DNA of 64,000 bases, taken from Phialophora verrucosa. Its lineage: Eukaryota; Ascomycota; Eurotiomycetes; Chaetothyriales; Herpotrichiellaceae. The notes below the pieces were generated by a model. That model did no database searches and was not told the origin of the DNA. It was given only the letters and a program-made list of their open reading frames with translations. Each line of letters opens with the position of its first letter. Positions within the stretch are counted from its first letter, which is position 1. Shown piece after piece: positions 24,178 to 33,618 of this stretch. The DNA lies in NCBI GenBank assembly GCA_002099365.1, contig MSED01000011.1, forward strand, positions 625,001-689,000. Reading direction: 5' to 3'. Made by a program: the position numbers and the translations under genes.

Positions 24178-24770
24178 TTAGGCCGTTCCCGGTCGGATTT
24201 GACGTCCATTGTCTCGTGTTCGAACCCCCCTCGAGTAGTAGTAATATTTCAGCTTTGTCGCATTCAGTTGACTCATAGCCAACGAACTCTTCACATTACC
24301 AACCGGGGTATAGAGCTCTCCAGGCGGTGGGCCAGTTTCGTTGATGTGCAGTTGGGTCCGCAATTGATCAAGTCTCTCCTCCATGCTTAGGCTGCTGGAT
24401 GATGCAATCTGGGCTTGAAGCGGGAAATACAAAGCATCTAGCTCGCCTAGAATGTGCCGATTGTCTTCGACAGCTTGTCTCAAGATGTCAACCATCTGAT
24501 GTAGATTCGGATAAGGCCCAAGTTTGAGTGTCCGCTGGCTTTCATGGTTCACCATTTGCTGCTTTCTCACGACAGGCCATCGAGATAGTTGCGGGTCGGG
24601 TGATGCGAGAAGTACGTCGCGACTTGATTGCCGTACATGATACGTGACAAGTCGTCCGAGGCTCTGGTATAGCGGGTTCAGCACATTCAAGTGAAGTGTC
24701 CCTAGAGGAGCAGCCGTAATCGTGTCCTCCGTGTCACGGGATAAGGCTGTATGGGTTCTGCGGTATGGAC
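24178..24770 (-). CDS. Unrecognised ORF, probably an exon or gene fragment
   Basis: A minus-strand frame is open from just below a TGA near 24790 down to the stop at 24178-24180, about 195 codons, but has no ATG at its upstream end. If real it is an internal or last exon, or a fragment. The translation looks protein-like: NLHQMVDILRQAVEDNRHIL and MEERLDQLRTQL suggest amphipathic helices, joined by a SSSSLS linker and followed by GPPPGELYTPVGN. I do not recognise the family. The frame directly upstream on the same strand (24896-24702) does not connect to it by an obvious intron. Confidence 0.35.
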
Positions 24771-25473
24771 CGTGATCCAGCTTGATTGATGGGTCAGCAC
24801 ATCAGAAACTCCAAATTTCAGCCGCCGCTCGCTTCCGGCGCAGTATGGGAACAAGGCCTTCAGACAGAGCTTCTTGGTCTTTGTAAAACTGCCCACTCCA
24901 GAAACACTCGGCTAAGTAGGGGAATGCATCCCGGGACCGGTATTTCGAAATGCACACTCCAAGTCTTCCATCCTATGCAGCACATGGGAAGTCACATTTC
25001 GAGGACTCCATCGCCACCACGTAGACACGCTCTTCCCACCGTTACAAGGTCGGGGGTCAGCTCTTCCTCGTCTCACCGTGTCCAAAGGCGGCTCTCTCCC
25101 CCCTCCGTCCCCCGTATTCCTTTGAATCTTGAAAGGTTGCTCGATCAGGCTGCCGCCTTTGGCACCCTGCGCTTTGTGCCATTTTTCCGTTTTCAGGGAG
25201 ATCACAGAGGCTTGCGCTGGAATGTGGGGGTTTCTCCTTTGTTCAGGTTTCCGTCTTCGGCGATTTGGCCCATTCGATAGATCTCCGGAAACAGCGTACC
25301 GGTTACGTTCGACCAAGGCCCTCGGGGCTATAAGTCGGTCCTCGTTCCTCTCATCTTTCTGTCATCTGCAGCAACTCGTTCCTTCCGGCTCTACACCGCT
25401 CCAGGCCTTTGCCATTGCTCGAACCAAACAACAAGAAGCACACCAGAGAGACATCCGGCGCAGAACAAGAGAC

Positions 25474-26361
25474 ATGGCGACGCGTAAGACTTTTCCCTAC
25501 TTCGCGCCACCAGACAAGCTCCCGGCCCCGCTGCCCACCGTGGCCGAGATCCTCGCTTCGAAGCAACATACGTGGAGTGCTATTCGTGACGCGCCACACC
25601 CTAACGTCGTCCGGGTCGGCGAGCACTTCGTTGCCAAATTCGGGAAGCACATCGAGCTCCGCGAGGGTGAAAATACGCTCTTTGTCCAAGAGGCTACAAA
25701 CCTGACCGTTCCGACCATCTATGCACTATTTCACGACGAAGCGACTGGTTATAACTTCATCATACAGGAATACATCCACGGTCAGGGTCTAGACAAGTAT
25801 TGGGAAACAGCTGATCAAAGCGACAAGGAGGAGGTAGCCGCCCAACTCCGCAAATACTTGGACGAACTCCGCAGTCTTCCGTCACCCGGCTACTACGGCA
25901 GCGTATGGCAACAACCCACCCGCGACTTGCTTGTGACAGGGGGACATGTTATGGATGGAGCTGCTGTGGAGGTCCCGGCATGCGAGACGGAGGAGGAATG
26001 GACCGAAACCGCGCTTCAAAACGCCAATAAAGCATACGCGCCAAAAAATCCCCATCGGTTCCAGTTTTTCAGGAAGGTTTTCCACTCCATCTTCCGAGGC
26101 CACGACTCTGTCTTCACGCATAGTGATCTCCATCCGTCTAACATCCTCGTCCGCGATGATAAGACGGTGGTGCTGATCGACTGGGCGAATTCGGGATGGT
26201 ATCCGAGCTATATGGAGTACTGCTACGCAGTCTTTTGCGCAAATTCCGTGGACACCGATTTGATTCTGTGGGTATCACGATATCTCGACGAGTACATGAA
26301 TGAGTATGGTTGGGTGATGCACCTTCGTGCGTGGATCATGTACGATGGAATGGAATATTAA
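25474..26361 (+). CDS. APH-fold phosphotransferase (aminoglycoside/choline kinase-like)
   Basis: Intact single-exon gene of 295 aa, ATG at 25474 in GAGACATGGCG. The frame stays open 115 codons further upstream, but that part has the look of leader sequence and no family resemblance. Visible elements in order are: an N-lobe with VVRVGEHFVAKFG (strand with the ATP-binding Lys), the hinge FIIQEYIHGQGLDKYW, the catalytic loop THSDLHPSNILV (Asp, then Asn five residues on), and the metal-binding VLIDWANSGWYP, followed by a helical C-terminal part. These residues match the phosphotransferase enzyme family, which moves the gamma-phosphate of ATP onto small molecules. Fungal members are numerous and their substrates are mostly unknown. 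A second, broken member lies at 5128-6375 but belongs to a different subgroup (DLEW rather than DWAN). Confidence 0.88.
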   Translation: MATRKTFPYFAPPDKLPAPLPTVAEILASKQHTWSAIRDAPHPNVVRVGEHFVAKFGKHIELREGENTLFVQEATNLTVPTIYALFHDEATGYNFIIQEYIHGQGLDKYWETADQSDKEEVAAQLRKYLDELRSLPSPGYYGSVWQQPTRDLLVTGGHVMDGAAVEVPACETEEEWTETALQNANKAYAPKNPHRFQFFRKVFHSIFRGHDSVFTHSDLHPSNILVRDDKTVVLIDWANSGWYPSYMEYCYAVFCANSVDTDLILWVSRYLDEYMNEYGWVMHLRAWIMYDGMEY

Positions 26362-27126
26362 GGTTGATTGCACTGTCTTGGGGTGCCGGGACACCGCGTG
26401 GTTGGAGTCGTTGCACCATGGCTACAAGTTTTGGCGGGATCGCGTGCCCTGCGGATGCGCGCACAACGTTTCATAGTGATATTCGGTCTGAATTCATGGT
26501 TTAGTAATAATCATATCCTTATAGTTGAGTAATAATCATACATTAAGTCCAGCAGTAATACTCGGAACATATTCACCTATCAACGAGCGGCGAGATCGTC
26601 AATGGCGTACTCTCTAATATCCCAAGGCTTCGACGTTGTTACTGTAAACTCGCACTGAGTCTAAGGACATGCACGAGGCTGTGTGGCGAGCCTGGGATTG
26701 TTGACACCACTATCGAACGCCGACAGCGAGGTTCAGGACAGCGAGGTCGATTTGGAAGTCATGGTTATGACCATACAAATTAACTCCGGCGGGATTCGAA
26801 CCAAGGCGTGGCCGAAATGCGTGCCAGGCCGTGCGTCCGCATACGTTGGGGACTGGTCAATGTACGGCGCGCATAGACAGAGTAAGACAAAGGAATAAAG
26901 GGAAAAGGATAGCCCATTGACTGTCAATTCTCTATTCTACTGCCCTGCAATACAGACATAGAGATCGACACTCTTGTCGAGCCCTGTCACTGCTCCCAGG
27001 TTGTCTCCGTACCTCGTTCCAATCTCGCTGTGCCACCTTGCAGCAGCCTCTGGCTCCCGGCCACTCTCAGAGCCCAGACCATGACACCGCCGATGCTAGC
27101 CGACTGACTGTCTCCGAGCTTCACTC
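26362..27126. other. Intergenic, no supportable gene
   Basis: AT-rich just after the phosphotransferase stop (26500-26560), then ordinary composition. A GATTCGAACC box at about 26796 resembles the T-arm of a tRNA on the minus strand, but the stems do not pair. Confidence 0.4.
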
Positions 27127-27555
27127 CTAGGGTCGATAGATGATATCGGCACTGTCGTTCGGTCCCAGCGGTTCAAGGGTGCCATTGTTGCGCAGGGCTT
27201 CAATGGCATCGGTAGCCCAGTGCTGGCAATGATAGATTGGGACTCCAGGGTCGATTCTTTTGCCCTTCTTATACTGTTTCGCTGGTGGTGGAACTCTCCG
27301 GCAGACTTCTTCGACCTCGGCGAGCTTTTCCTGCGAAACTCGACCGAGTGGTTTGATCCATTCACCTGTGAGAGTGAGGAAGGGATGATGTTTCTCTTTC
27401 GTCTCGAACGCCATGCCTAGATTGGTAGAGCCAACTACGTGGAAGATGTGGCCCGACTTTCCCTCCTCGGTATCAATGTAGATTGAGTGGTGACTATCTT
27501 TGGCGCCGATGAAGGAGGCGAGATAGACGAGGTAGCTGGGCTGAGGAGTTGCCAT
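27127..27555 (-). CDS. Small conserved-looking protein, DUF6914-like
   Basis: Intact single-exon gene of 142 aa starting at ATG 27555. The layout is an N-terminal strand region (YLVYLASFIGAKDSHHSIYI), a HVVGSTNLGMAFE segment, a WIKPLGRVSQEKL segment, a VCRRVPPP proline stretch, and near the C-terminus YHCQHWATDAIEALRNNGTLE. This resembles small fungal proteins of the DUF6914 kind, in which an early His strand and a late Cys/Trp helix are conserved. By analogy with NlpC/P60- or LRAT-like folds the HHS His and the HCQHW Cys could be a catalytic pair, but that is inference only. No signal peptide. Its upstream region is occupied by the 21-bp minisatellite at 27583-27771, about 30 bases before the start codon, so the repeat lies in the promoter or 5' leader. 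Confidence 0.6.
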   Translation of the reverse strand: MATPQPSYLVYLASFIGAKDSHHSIYIDTEEGKSGHIFHVVGSTNLGMAFETKEKHHPFLTLTGEWIKPLGRVSQEKLAEVEEVCRRVPPPAKQYKKGKRIDPGVPIYHCQHWATDAIEALRNNGTLEPLGPNDSADIIYRP

Positions 27556-27582
27556 ACTGTATGCAATGTCGCGAAGGCGCTT

Positions 27583-27771
27583 GATGGTGCTGAAGAGACG
27601 GTTGCTGGTGCTGAAGAGATGGTTGCTGGTGCTGAAGAGATGGTTGACGGTGCTGAAGAGACGGTTGCTGGTGCTGAAGAGATGGTTGCTGGTGCTGAAG
27701 AGATGGTTGATGGTGCTGAAGAGATGGTTGATGGTGCTGAAGAGATGGTTGATGGTGCTGAAGAGAAGGTT
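27583..27771. repeat. 21-bp minisatellite, nine units
   Basis: Nine contiguous 21-bp units of GNYGGTGCTGAAGAGAYGGTT start at 27583, 27604, 27625, 27646, 27667, 27688, 27709, 27730 and 27751, and a tenth partial unit follows. Because 21 is a multiple of three, the open frames through the array stay open. On the plus strand each unit reads [D/A]GAEE[M/T/K]V, a seven-residue period, inside a 123-codon frame (27487-27858). On the minus strand the frames read SSAP[S/A]T[I/V]. Units 1-3 and 4-6 share the pattern D..T, A..M, A..M, so a 63-bp block was duplicated; units 7-9 all begin GAT. I do not think the plus frame is a gene. Confidence 0.9.
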
Positions 27772-28511
27772 GAGGGTCTTATACCCATTCGAAAACAGAG
27801 GGAACCACTGCCAGGTCTACTGCCATGGATGAAGACAAAGACTTGCCCGTCCTGGTGAAGGCATGCTGGTGGCACTGCGTTTGAACACACTGCCTTTGTA
27901 ACAGGAGGGCTTCCACAGTCCAGGACACAGCCTGACCGACCTGCTGAGCAGCTGGAGAGCAGCTGCCTCCAGCGACAGCTTCTGTCAAGCACAAAGAAAG
28001 TTGGTTTATTGTTTCCATAATGTGTCACTTGCCCGCCGGTTTGGGACAGCTAAGACAGTGTCTTTGTTTGCTGCGTGGATGCGAAGGGCAGTTGAGTCCA
28101 AGTTTGCTGGGTGAGAGAGACCGGACGGTCTCTCCTGTCCGGCTTCTCCTATTGTTGGCATTGTTTGGAAACACGCCTTCATGATGATCGAGTGCACAAC
28201 GGAAATCCAAACTGTCTTTGATCTCTGGAGATTTTTGGGGGGGGCGGGGGAGCAAGGCGTAATACTCACCCAGACAGGGACAAAGAGAATCTCGGCTCCA
28301 AGGGATCACCTCAATTGCACCAGAAAACCGAATGGCCACCTTCCGTGCCGGAACTTCGTGCCTCCTATTGTCGAGTTTACAAACTTCCAACGGCAAAACG
28401 TGACCCGTGTGGTTGAGCACGTTCGTCCAGCCTTGTCTAAGAAGAAATACAGGAATTGTCCCAATCATCGATCAGAAGATTTCTGGAGCCTGGTGGGAAG
28501 AAATTCAATAG
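27772..28511. other. Intergenic up to the Mutator-like element
   Basis: Overlapping frames on both strands of up to 147 codons have no recognisable domain. The right edge is the 9-bp target-site copy at 28512-28520. Confidence 0.4.
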
Positions 28512-28520
28512 ATCGAAGAC
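28512..28520. repeat. Target-site duplication (left copy) of Mutator-like element
   Basis: ATCGAAGAC directly precedes the left terminal inverted repeat and recurs at 32039-32047 directly after the right one. Nine bases is the usual duplication size for Mutator-like elements. Confidence 0.95.
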
Positions 28521-28570
28521 GGCTAGTATTAGTCCGTGTCATACATGCCGTTATTCCGTATGGGGCCAAA
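28521..28570 (+). repeat. Left terminal inverted repeat of Mutator-like element
   Basis: Its first 40 bases are identical to the reverse complement of 31999-32038. A further GGGGCCAAA block matches after a one-base offset. Confidence 0.93.
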
Positions 28571-28705
28571 ACCCCGGATTATCGTTATTCCGTATAAATC
28601 CCCATTAGTCCGTGTAAACAAACGAACATTTTATGCAACACCCATTAATCCGTATAACTCTCGACCCCCCCGCAGCCACTAAAACAGCTTTATTAGTCCG
28701 TATAA
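28529..28705 (+). promoter_or_regulatory. Subterminal motif array, left end (TTAKTCCGTRTAA)
   Basis: Six copies of an 11-13 bp motif, TTA(G/T/A)TCCGT(G/A)TAA, begin at 28529, 28551, 28585, 28605, 28645 and 28693, all in the same orientation. Copies in the opposite orientation lie in the right end. Arrays of short motifs near transposon ends are usually transposase-binding sites; that role is inferred here. Confidence 0.65.
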
Positions 28706-31700
28706 TGAACGGCGCACTTATATAAGGTTAGTAGCCCTCTTATTTACGGTAAGTCACCCGGGGACGCGATACTAGGGGCTATAGGTAAGTTCTTAAGGCG
28801 CGTTAAATTAGTAGCAGTATATTACTCCCTACTCTTATATACTGCTTATTTTCTCTCTCTATATTTAGTTCTAGTATACGTATCTATAAAATATCGTTCT
28901 TTAAGAGATTAGTATTAGCTGCCTTTAGTAGTAGCTACAGATTATCGATAGTAAACGATAAATAGCTAAGTTATATAAGTTCTATACGCCCTATAATAAT
29001 ATAGATATTATCTCTTTAAATAACGCCTAACTACCACTATAAAATAACTTTAAATAAGTCTATAACTACCTCTAAGGATTAAGATCGCCCTATAACCTCG
29101 TCCGAAGCGTCTCTTCTTAATATTACTCTAGGAGTGTTGAGGAACCCGATTAATTTAGTTAACTACTTAAACTTAGATGTAGACGGAATAGACGTCGACC
29201 CGATATTACCTAATATAAACTTAAATATACTAACTATTCTACCTCTATTAGATTATAATAAGAAGGGCTTATATATCTACTATATTACTAAAGATAAAGC
29301 TGCTAAAGCCCTTAGAGAATTTATAGAGAAGGAAGGATTTAAGATAAAATTAGCGAATCGGCGGTATAATAAAGAAGGGTACTATATATAATATATTAAT
29401 TATATATAAGGCGGTTCTATATACTATATTAAGGTCTTTAACTAGTAACGGGTTTGTAAGTTATTTACTATTATCGCTAACGAGCTCTATAAATTCCGGG
29501 TTTATTTAAAGTAAGAAGGAATATATAAGCACTAGTATTATTATATTATTAAAGAAATATATATATACGGCCTAATAGTATATCCTTCTAATATTAAACT
29601 ATTTATATAATATAGGTGTAATACGCGTAAGGTAGACCCCCGAATTTTATAGTATATTAATACGGATTAGGACTCTAATATTAAACCTAAGAAGATATGG
29701 TTATCCTTATAAAGACTCTTTTCTAACGTAGGTATTACTCTTTAAGATATACGAAATTAGCGCTAGAGATATATAGCGACACTTAACGGCGGAAGGCTTA
29801 TAATTTAGGCCTTATTTAAGTTATTATTAAGCGAGTTTATACGGTATTATATAGTAAATAAATATAATTACCTAGTATATTTAGTACTCTTCTATATTAA
29901 CGCGCTAAAGGTGCTAAAACGGTAGCCTTTTACCCTTACTATAGACATTACTTATAAGATAAATAAATATAGCCTATATCTCTTCTAGATTATTAGTATA
30001 ACTACTCTTAATATAGTATTTATTATCGGATAGGCCTTCTTAAGCTCTAAGATAATAGACGCCTTTATATTCGTATTAAAGTAGTTACGGTAAATTTATA
30101 TACGGTACGAGTTAAGCGCGCTAACGGTAATTACTATCGATAAATATAATACCCTTATTATAGCCCTTAAGCTTATCTTCCCTAAGGTCCTATAGCTTAT
30201 TTATATTTAGTATATTAATAGGAACGTTAAGGCGTATACTAAAAAGCTTTTTAAGTCTTAATTATATAAATAAGAGGGTTATAACGTTCTTCGGTCGCGG
30301 GTAGCAACCGTAGTTAAAAGCTAATAGTGTAAGTTTATTAAAGATTAGTATAAAGTGCTATTCGCTAATATAATTAACGATTATAAGGCCGTATAAGCTG
30401 AACTTTATTCGAAATAGAGATAGAACAACCCCGAGCTTCTTAATTATCTTACTAAAGAGTGGATAAGTAAGAAAGAGCACTATATAATAGCCTAGACTTA
30501 GCACTACTATTATTTTAGTAATACTACTATATTAAAGGCGGAAGCGATATATAAGGCGATAAAATCCGACCTCCCGAAGACCTACTAAGTTTATATAAGA
30601 GAGGTCGTTCGCCGTATTTAAGCCTTTATCTTATAGTTTTATTTAGAGCTTAAATATAAGCTCTCGGCGAATAAGATATATATAGACTAGTCTTTATAGA
30701 GAGACCTTATCTTTAATAGCCTTTATAAATATATTTTATTATAGGCTATAAAGAAGGTTAAGAAGTACGTTCTTTCTTTCTATAGATATAATAGACTAGT
30801 ACTACTACTCTATAAAGGCGTCTTTATAGCTACCTAGGGCCTTCTGTATAGCTATAATTACTTAGCTGTAGAGACCGAGACTAGGGTACTTAGAATCGAC
30901 TAGTTCTATAACTAGTAGCGCCTTAATAGGCGTATAATATATAAGGAACTTAATATTAAGTTCTTATTATAGGACCCGATTAAGATTTAGTTAAAACAGT
31001 CTAAAATAGTAAATTAAATAAAGATCCGCTAGCTCTTATTATTCGAAATAATATATAAGTAAATCCTAGCCCTAATACCCTAGTAATAAGAGAATAATAC
31101 CGAGATTAAGAGGGTAGTTATAATTATATCTCGATAGGCTTACCCTTTTATTATAGCCCTAAGATTACTACTGCCGTTAAGTAATACTATCCTATCGGGG
31201 GTAGTTGATTTATTATTAGAGGCACCTTAGGGGACTATCTTAAATATAGAGTCCGAGATTACTTTAGCCTTATTAAATAATATAGCCTTATTTAATATAC
31301 TAGTTAATATTAAATAATATTAAGATTTAGCGCTATAACTACTTAATCTTAAACTACTATAAATGTTAAATATAAGTGCCGAAGATATTAGTAAGGATAT
31401 ACTATTATCCCTCTCTTAAATTAATATAGAATTAATATAAGAACTATCGCGAGAGGATAATAACTAAAGCTAATAGTTAAACGAGGGTTAGGCCTTATTA
31501 ACTAACCTATCTTAGTAAGGGTATATTATAATTTCTCTATTATATAATAACTTTATAGCTCTTAATTATATCTAGACGTCTTCTTTAGGCCTCTTGTTAT
31601 TAAATAAGCTATCTTCGAGTTTAAATAGTTAAGAGGTAGTAATATAATAGAAAATAGTAAATATAGGGGGTCCTATATACTCGGCTATTAGTCCACGTCG

Positions 31701-31872
31701 TAGTTAGAGGGGTTTAAAGCGCCGGGCGCCGCTAGAAGATGAAGTATAGTACTAGTTATATATATTTATAATGTAATTTGCTCTATTCCGACCTACTTTA
31801 CAGTCTCTGGCGCTGTTTAAAAGGGTCATTGCATTACGTACACCCCATCTGCCTCCGCGCCTGCAAAGATGA

Positions 31873-32030
31873 TTATACGGACTAACAAGTCATGTACGGC
31901 AACTGTACCGAGGGCGCTAGCGAATCCGACTAATCAGAGCGTTTATACGGAATAATGCGGTTATACGGACTAATGGAAATATTCAAATTTGGCCCCAGTA
32001 CGGAATAACGGCATGTATGACACGGACTAA
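31873..32030 (-). promoter_or_regulatory. Subterminal motif array, right end
   Basis: Five inverted copies of the same motif (TTATACGGACTAA and variants) lie at 31873, 31943, 31961, 31998 and 32021, with a weaker CCGACTAATC near 31927. All face the opposite way to those in the left end, as expected for paired transposase sites. Confidence 0.62.
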
Positions 32031-32038
32031 TACTAGCC
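31988..32038 (-). repeat. Right terminal inverted repeat of Mutator-like element
   Basis: Reverse complement of the left end over 40 bases, ending CTAATACTAGCC at 32038, then the target-site copy. Confidence 0.93.
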
Positions 32039-32047
32039 ATCGAAGAC
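32039..32047. repeat. Target-site duplication (right copy) of Mutator-like element
   Basis: ATCGAAGAC immediately follows the right inverted repeat and is identical to 28512-28520. Confidence 0.95.
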
Positions 32048-32386
32048 CTGTGGCAGAGGCTCAGATGGCACAGGACCAGCCAATTTCATGATCAAATGAA
32101 CAGCCATCGGCGGCTTTTCTGGTTTCAACTTAGGCTGGATTGGGTAGAAAGATTGTTGTCCGGAATTGCGTCGATGCTAGCCTGGTCATGTGAGCCGTGT
32201 AGGTAATCCTTACCCTGCGCTTGGAAATCCTCCTTGATCAAGTTTCAGGAGTGAAGAGATTGTCTTGGAGAGTACGCGGACGGGGGTAATCGGAGAAAGA
32301 CAGTAAGGGTAAGATGGAGAGGGTAAGACAGTCAGTTAGGATTCACAAATTGGTTATCGATATCTTCCGTGAAACAGTCTTCTACC

Positions 32387-32790
32387 TTACCCAATAATAT
32401 CGGGGAGATTTGCCTGGTCTAGCGCAGCGGCGAGCTTCTTGGAAGACTTGAAGGCTGGAGTCTGACAATTCTCATTAATATGACACAGGCAGAAAGCTTC
32501 GGTTAATGGAAGGTCATCTCGTCGTGGACCTGGATACCAATTGTCAGAACCCTTCCGGGTCAAGTCGAACTTACACTCGCGCCCGGCAATGGCTTCGTAC
32601 ATTACCGCGCCAGATTGTCCAGTGTCGGCCAAGGTTGAATAACCAAGCTCATCAATACCATGCATATCCCATTCGAGAGGCATCAAGGTTGATTCTCCGA
32701 AATCGCAAAATTTGACTGCCAAAGTATCGTCGAGCAAGAGATTGTCCAATCGAATATCAGTGACGAGCTGGCCGCCACGGGTATTCCATA
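32387..32790 (-). pseudogene. C-terminal fragment of a protein-kinase-like gene
   Basis: The minus frame reads TDIRLDNLLLDDTLAVKFCDFGESTLMPLEWDM, that is the end of a kinase catalytic loop (Asp, then Asn five residues on), the DFG motif (CDFGES) and the MPL-WD segment of a fungal kinase subgroup. It then continues through a G-V-Y-E-x-I-A-G helix region to FKSSKKLAAALDQ and a natural stop at 32387. The glycine loop, the ATP-binding Lys and the HRD/HGD His are missing: the catalytic loop starts QLVTDIR and the frame upstream has no kinase resemblance. Frames overlapping at 32683-33090 do not supply an N-lobe. The fragment is stranded between the Mutator-like element (ends 32038) and the copia element (starts 33619), suggesting the locus was truncated during transposon-associated rearrangement. 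Confidence 0.68.
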
Positions 32791-33613
32791 AACAACCAGT
32801 GCGACTCTCTTCTCTGGAGAGTCCGACAAGAGGCCGGCTCGCGGGTCAGAACAACGACTGGCAGGATCCGTGACCGGCTCTGCCCCTATTGTTACAACTT
32901 GGGCGGGAGATCGTGTCATTTCATGATACCACGCACCCGGGCACGTATTTCGCTGAATTATGATAGCTGCATGCTTGATACATGCACAAACTTCGGATGG
33001 GCCTCTACCTACCGATGCCCAGTAGACGGACGCTCGGTCCGCAGCTGAGTCGAACGCCAGCCAGGGCCACGAAAGCCAGTCAACCACCAAGCAAGTCCGT
33101 GCCAGTCAAACTTGTGCGGGTCGGCGTGCACCGTCCAGCATTTCCACTGTCACTTATCTCCCATAACTCTCCTTCCTGATGCCCGTCTCGCCCCTCCCCT
33201 TCCTGGGAGCGCTCATCTGCACCACCCCCTCCCGCCAAGAGCGGTCGAGAGACCCCCTCAAATTTTTTTTCCAGGGAGTGTGCTGTCCCCCGGACTCTCG
33301 AACCCCTCGGCCTCTTTGCCCGCCATCTCAGCCCCAGTGCTCGGACGTATTCTGTACGGCACACAGCGCCGACGAGCACACCAGCAGCTTGTCGCTGCGC
33401 AACCAACGCACAGGAGCAGCTGCCGTGGCCGGCTTCACACAGGGCTGGATCGCCAGCTAGAGCTCGTCCCGCTCGGTCCGCTTTACGTTTGAGCGCGGGG
33501 CAATTCAGATCGCCCAGTCTCAAAACTCACTGGCCGAGAGATGAGCCCGCCCCGGGTAACCACCGCGAGGGAGTGGGAGTGGAGCGGAGGATCTAGCGAC
33601 GGCGGGTACTTTA
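32791..33613. other. Intergenic remnant between two transposons
   Basis: GC-rich, with a 147-codon minus frame (33523-33080) and competing plus frames, none with a recognisable domain. It was not mutated by RIP: CpA and TpG are common, which marks it off from the elements on both sides. Confidence 0.4.
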
Positions 33614-33618
33614 CCTAC
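33614..33618. repeat. Target-site duplication (left copy) of copia element
   Basis: CCTAC precedes the left LTR and recurs at 45492-45496 right after the right LTR. The reconstructed empty site reads CCTACAGTAGG, a near-perfect palindrome. Confidence 0.92.

Larger units (their letters stand above)
28521..32038 (+). mobile_element. Mutator-like (MULE, Hop-like) DNA transposon, RIP-inactivated
   Basis: The 3518-bp element is bounded by terminal inverted repeats starting GGCTAGTATTAGTCCGTGTC, identical for 40 bases and continuing, with a one-base indel, to about 50. A perfect 9-bp target duplication flanks it. On the plus strand, reading through stops, a MULE transposase is recognisable. Near 29280-29400 there is a FAR1-type start (AREFIEKEGFKIKLANRRYNKEGYY). 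Near 29930-30060, TIDITYKINKYSL and a FLSSK segment contain the first catalytic Asp. Near 30120-30230, VITIDKYNTLIIAL and a degraded WHINKNV segment contain the second. About 28760-31735 is RIP-mutated: CpA and TpG nearly absent, CpG kept, dozens of stops. The outer about 240 and 300 bases are almost untouched. It cannot code for a transposase, although its ends could still be recognised by one supplied in trans. Confidence 0.92.

Noticed and set aside
24215..24235. GTGTTCGAACCCCCC resembling a tRNA T-arm
   Set aside because: No pairing stem or cloverleaf can be drawn around it, and it lies in an open frame.
25129..25473. N-terminal extension of the phosphotransferase ORF
   Set aside because: The frame is open, but the translation is unlike the family and precedes a good ATG context at 25474; it is treated as leader.
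26780..26870. tRNA-like B box (GATTCGAACC, minus-strand GGTTCGAATC)
   Set aside because: The flanking T-stem bases do not pair, no matching acceptor strand is found, and no D-arm box is in register. At most a decayed tRNA-like fragment.
27487..27858. 123-codon plus-strand ORF made of seven-residue repeats
   Set aside because: The openness is explained by a repeat unit divisible by three; the minus strand is equally open and the flanking codons show no coding features.
29134..29391. 85-codon ORF inside the Mutator-like element as a separate gene
   Set aside because: It is simply the longest stop-free piece of the RIP-mutated transposase N-terminus.
33179..33492. Plus-strand ORFs between kinase fragment and copia LTR
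   Set aside because: Both strands are open in a GC-rich stretch; no domain, start context or splice signals.
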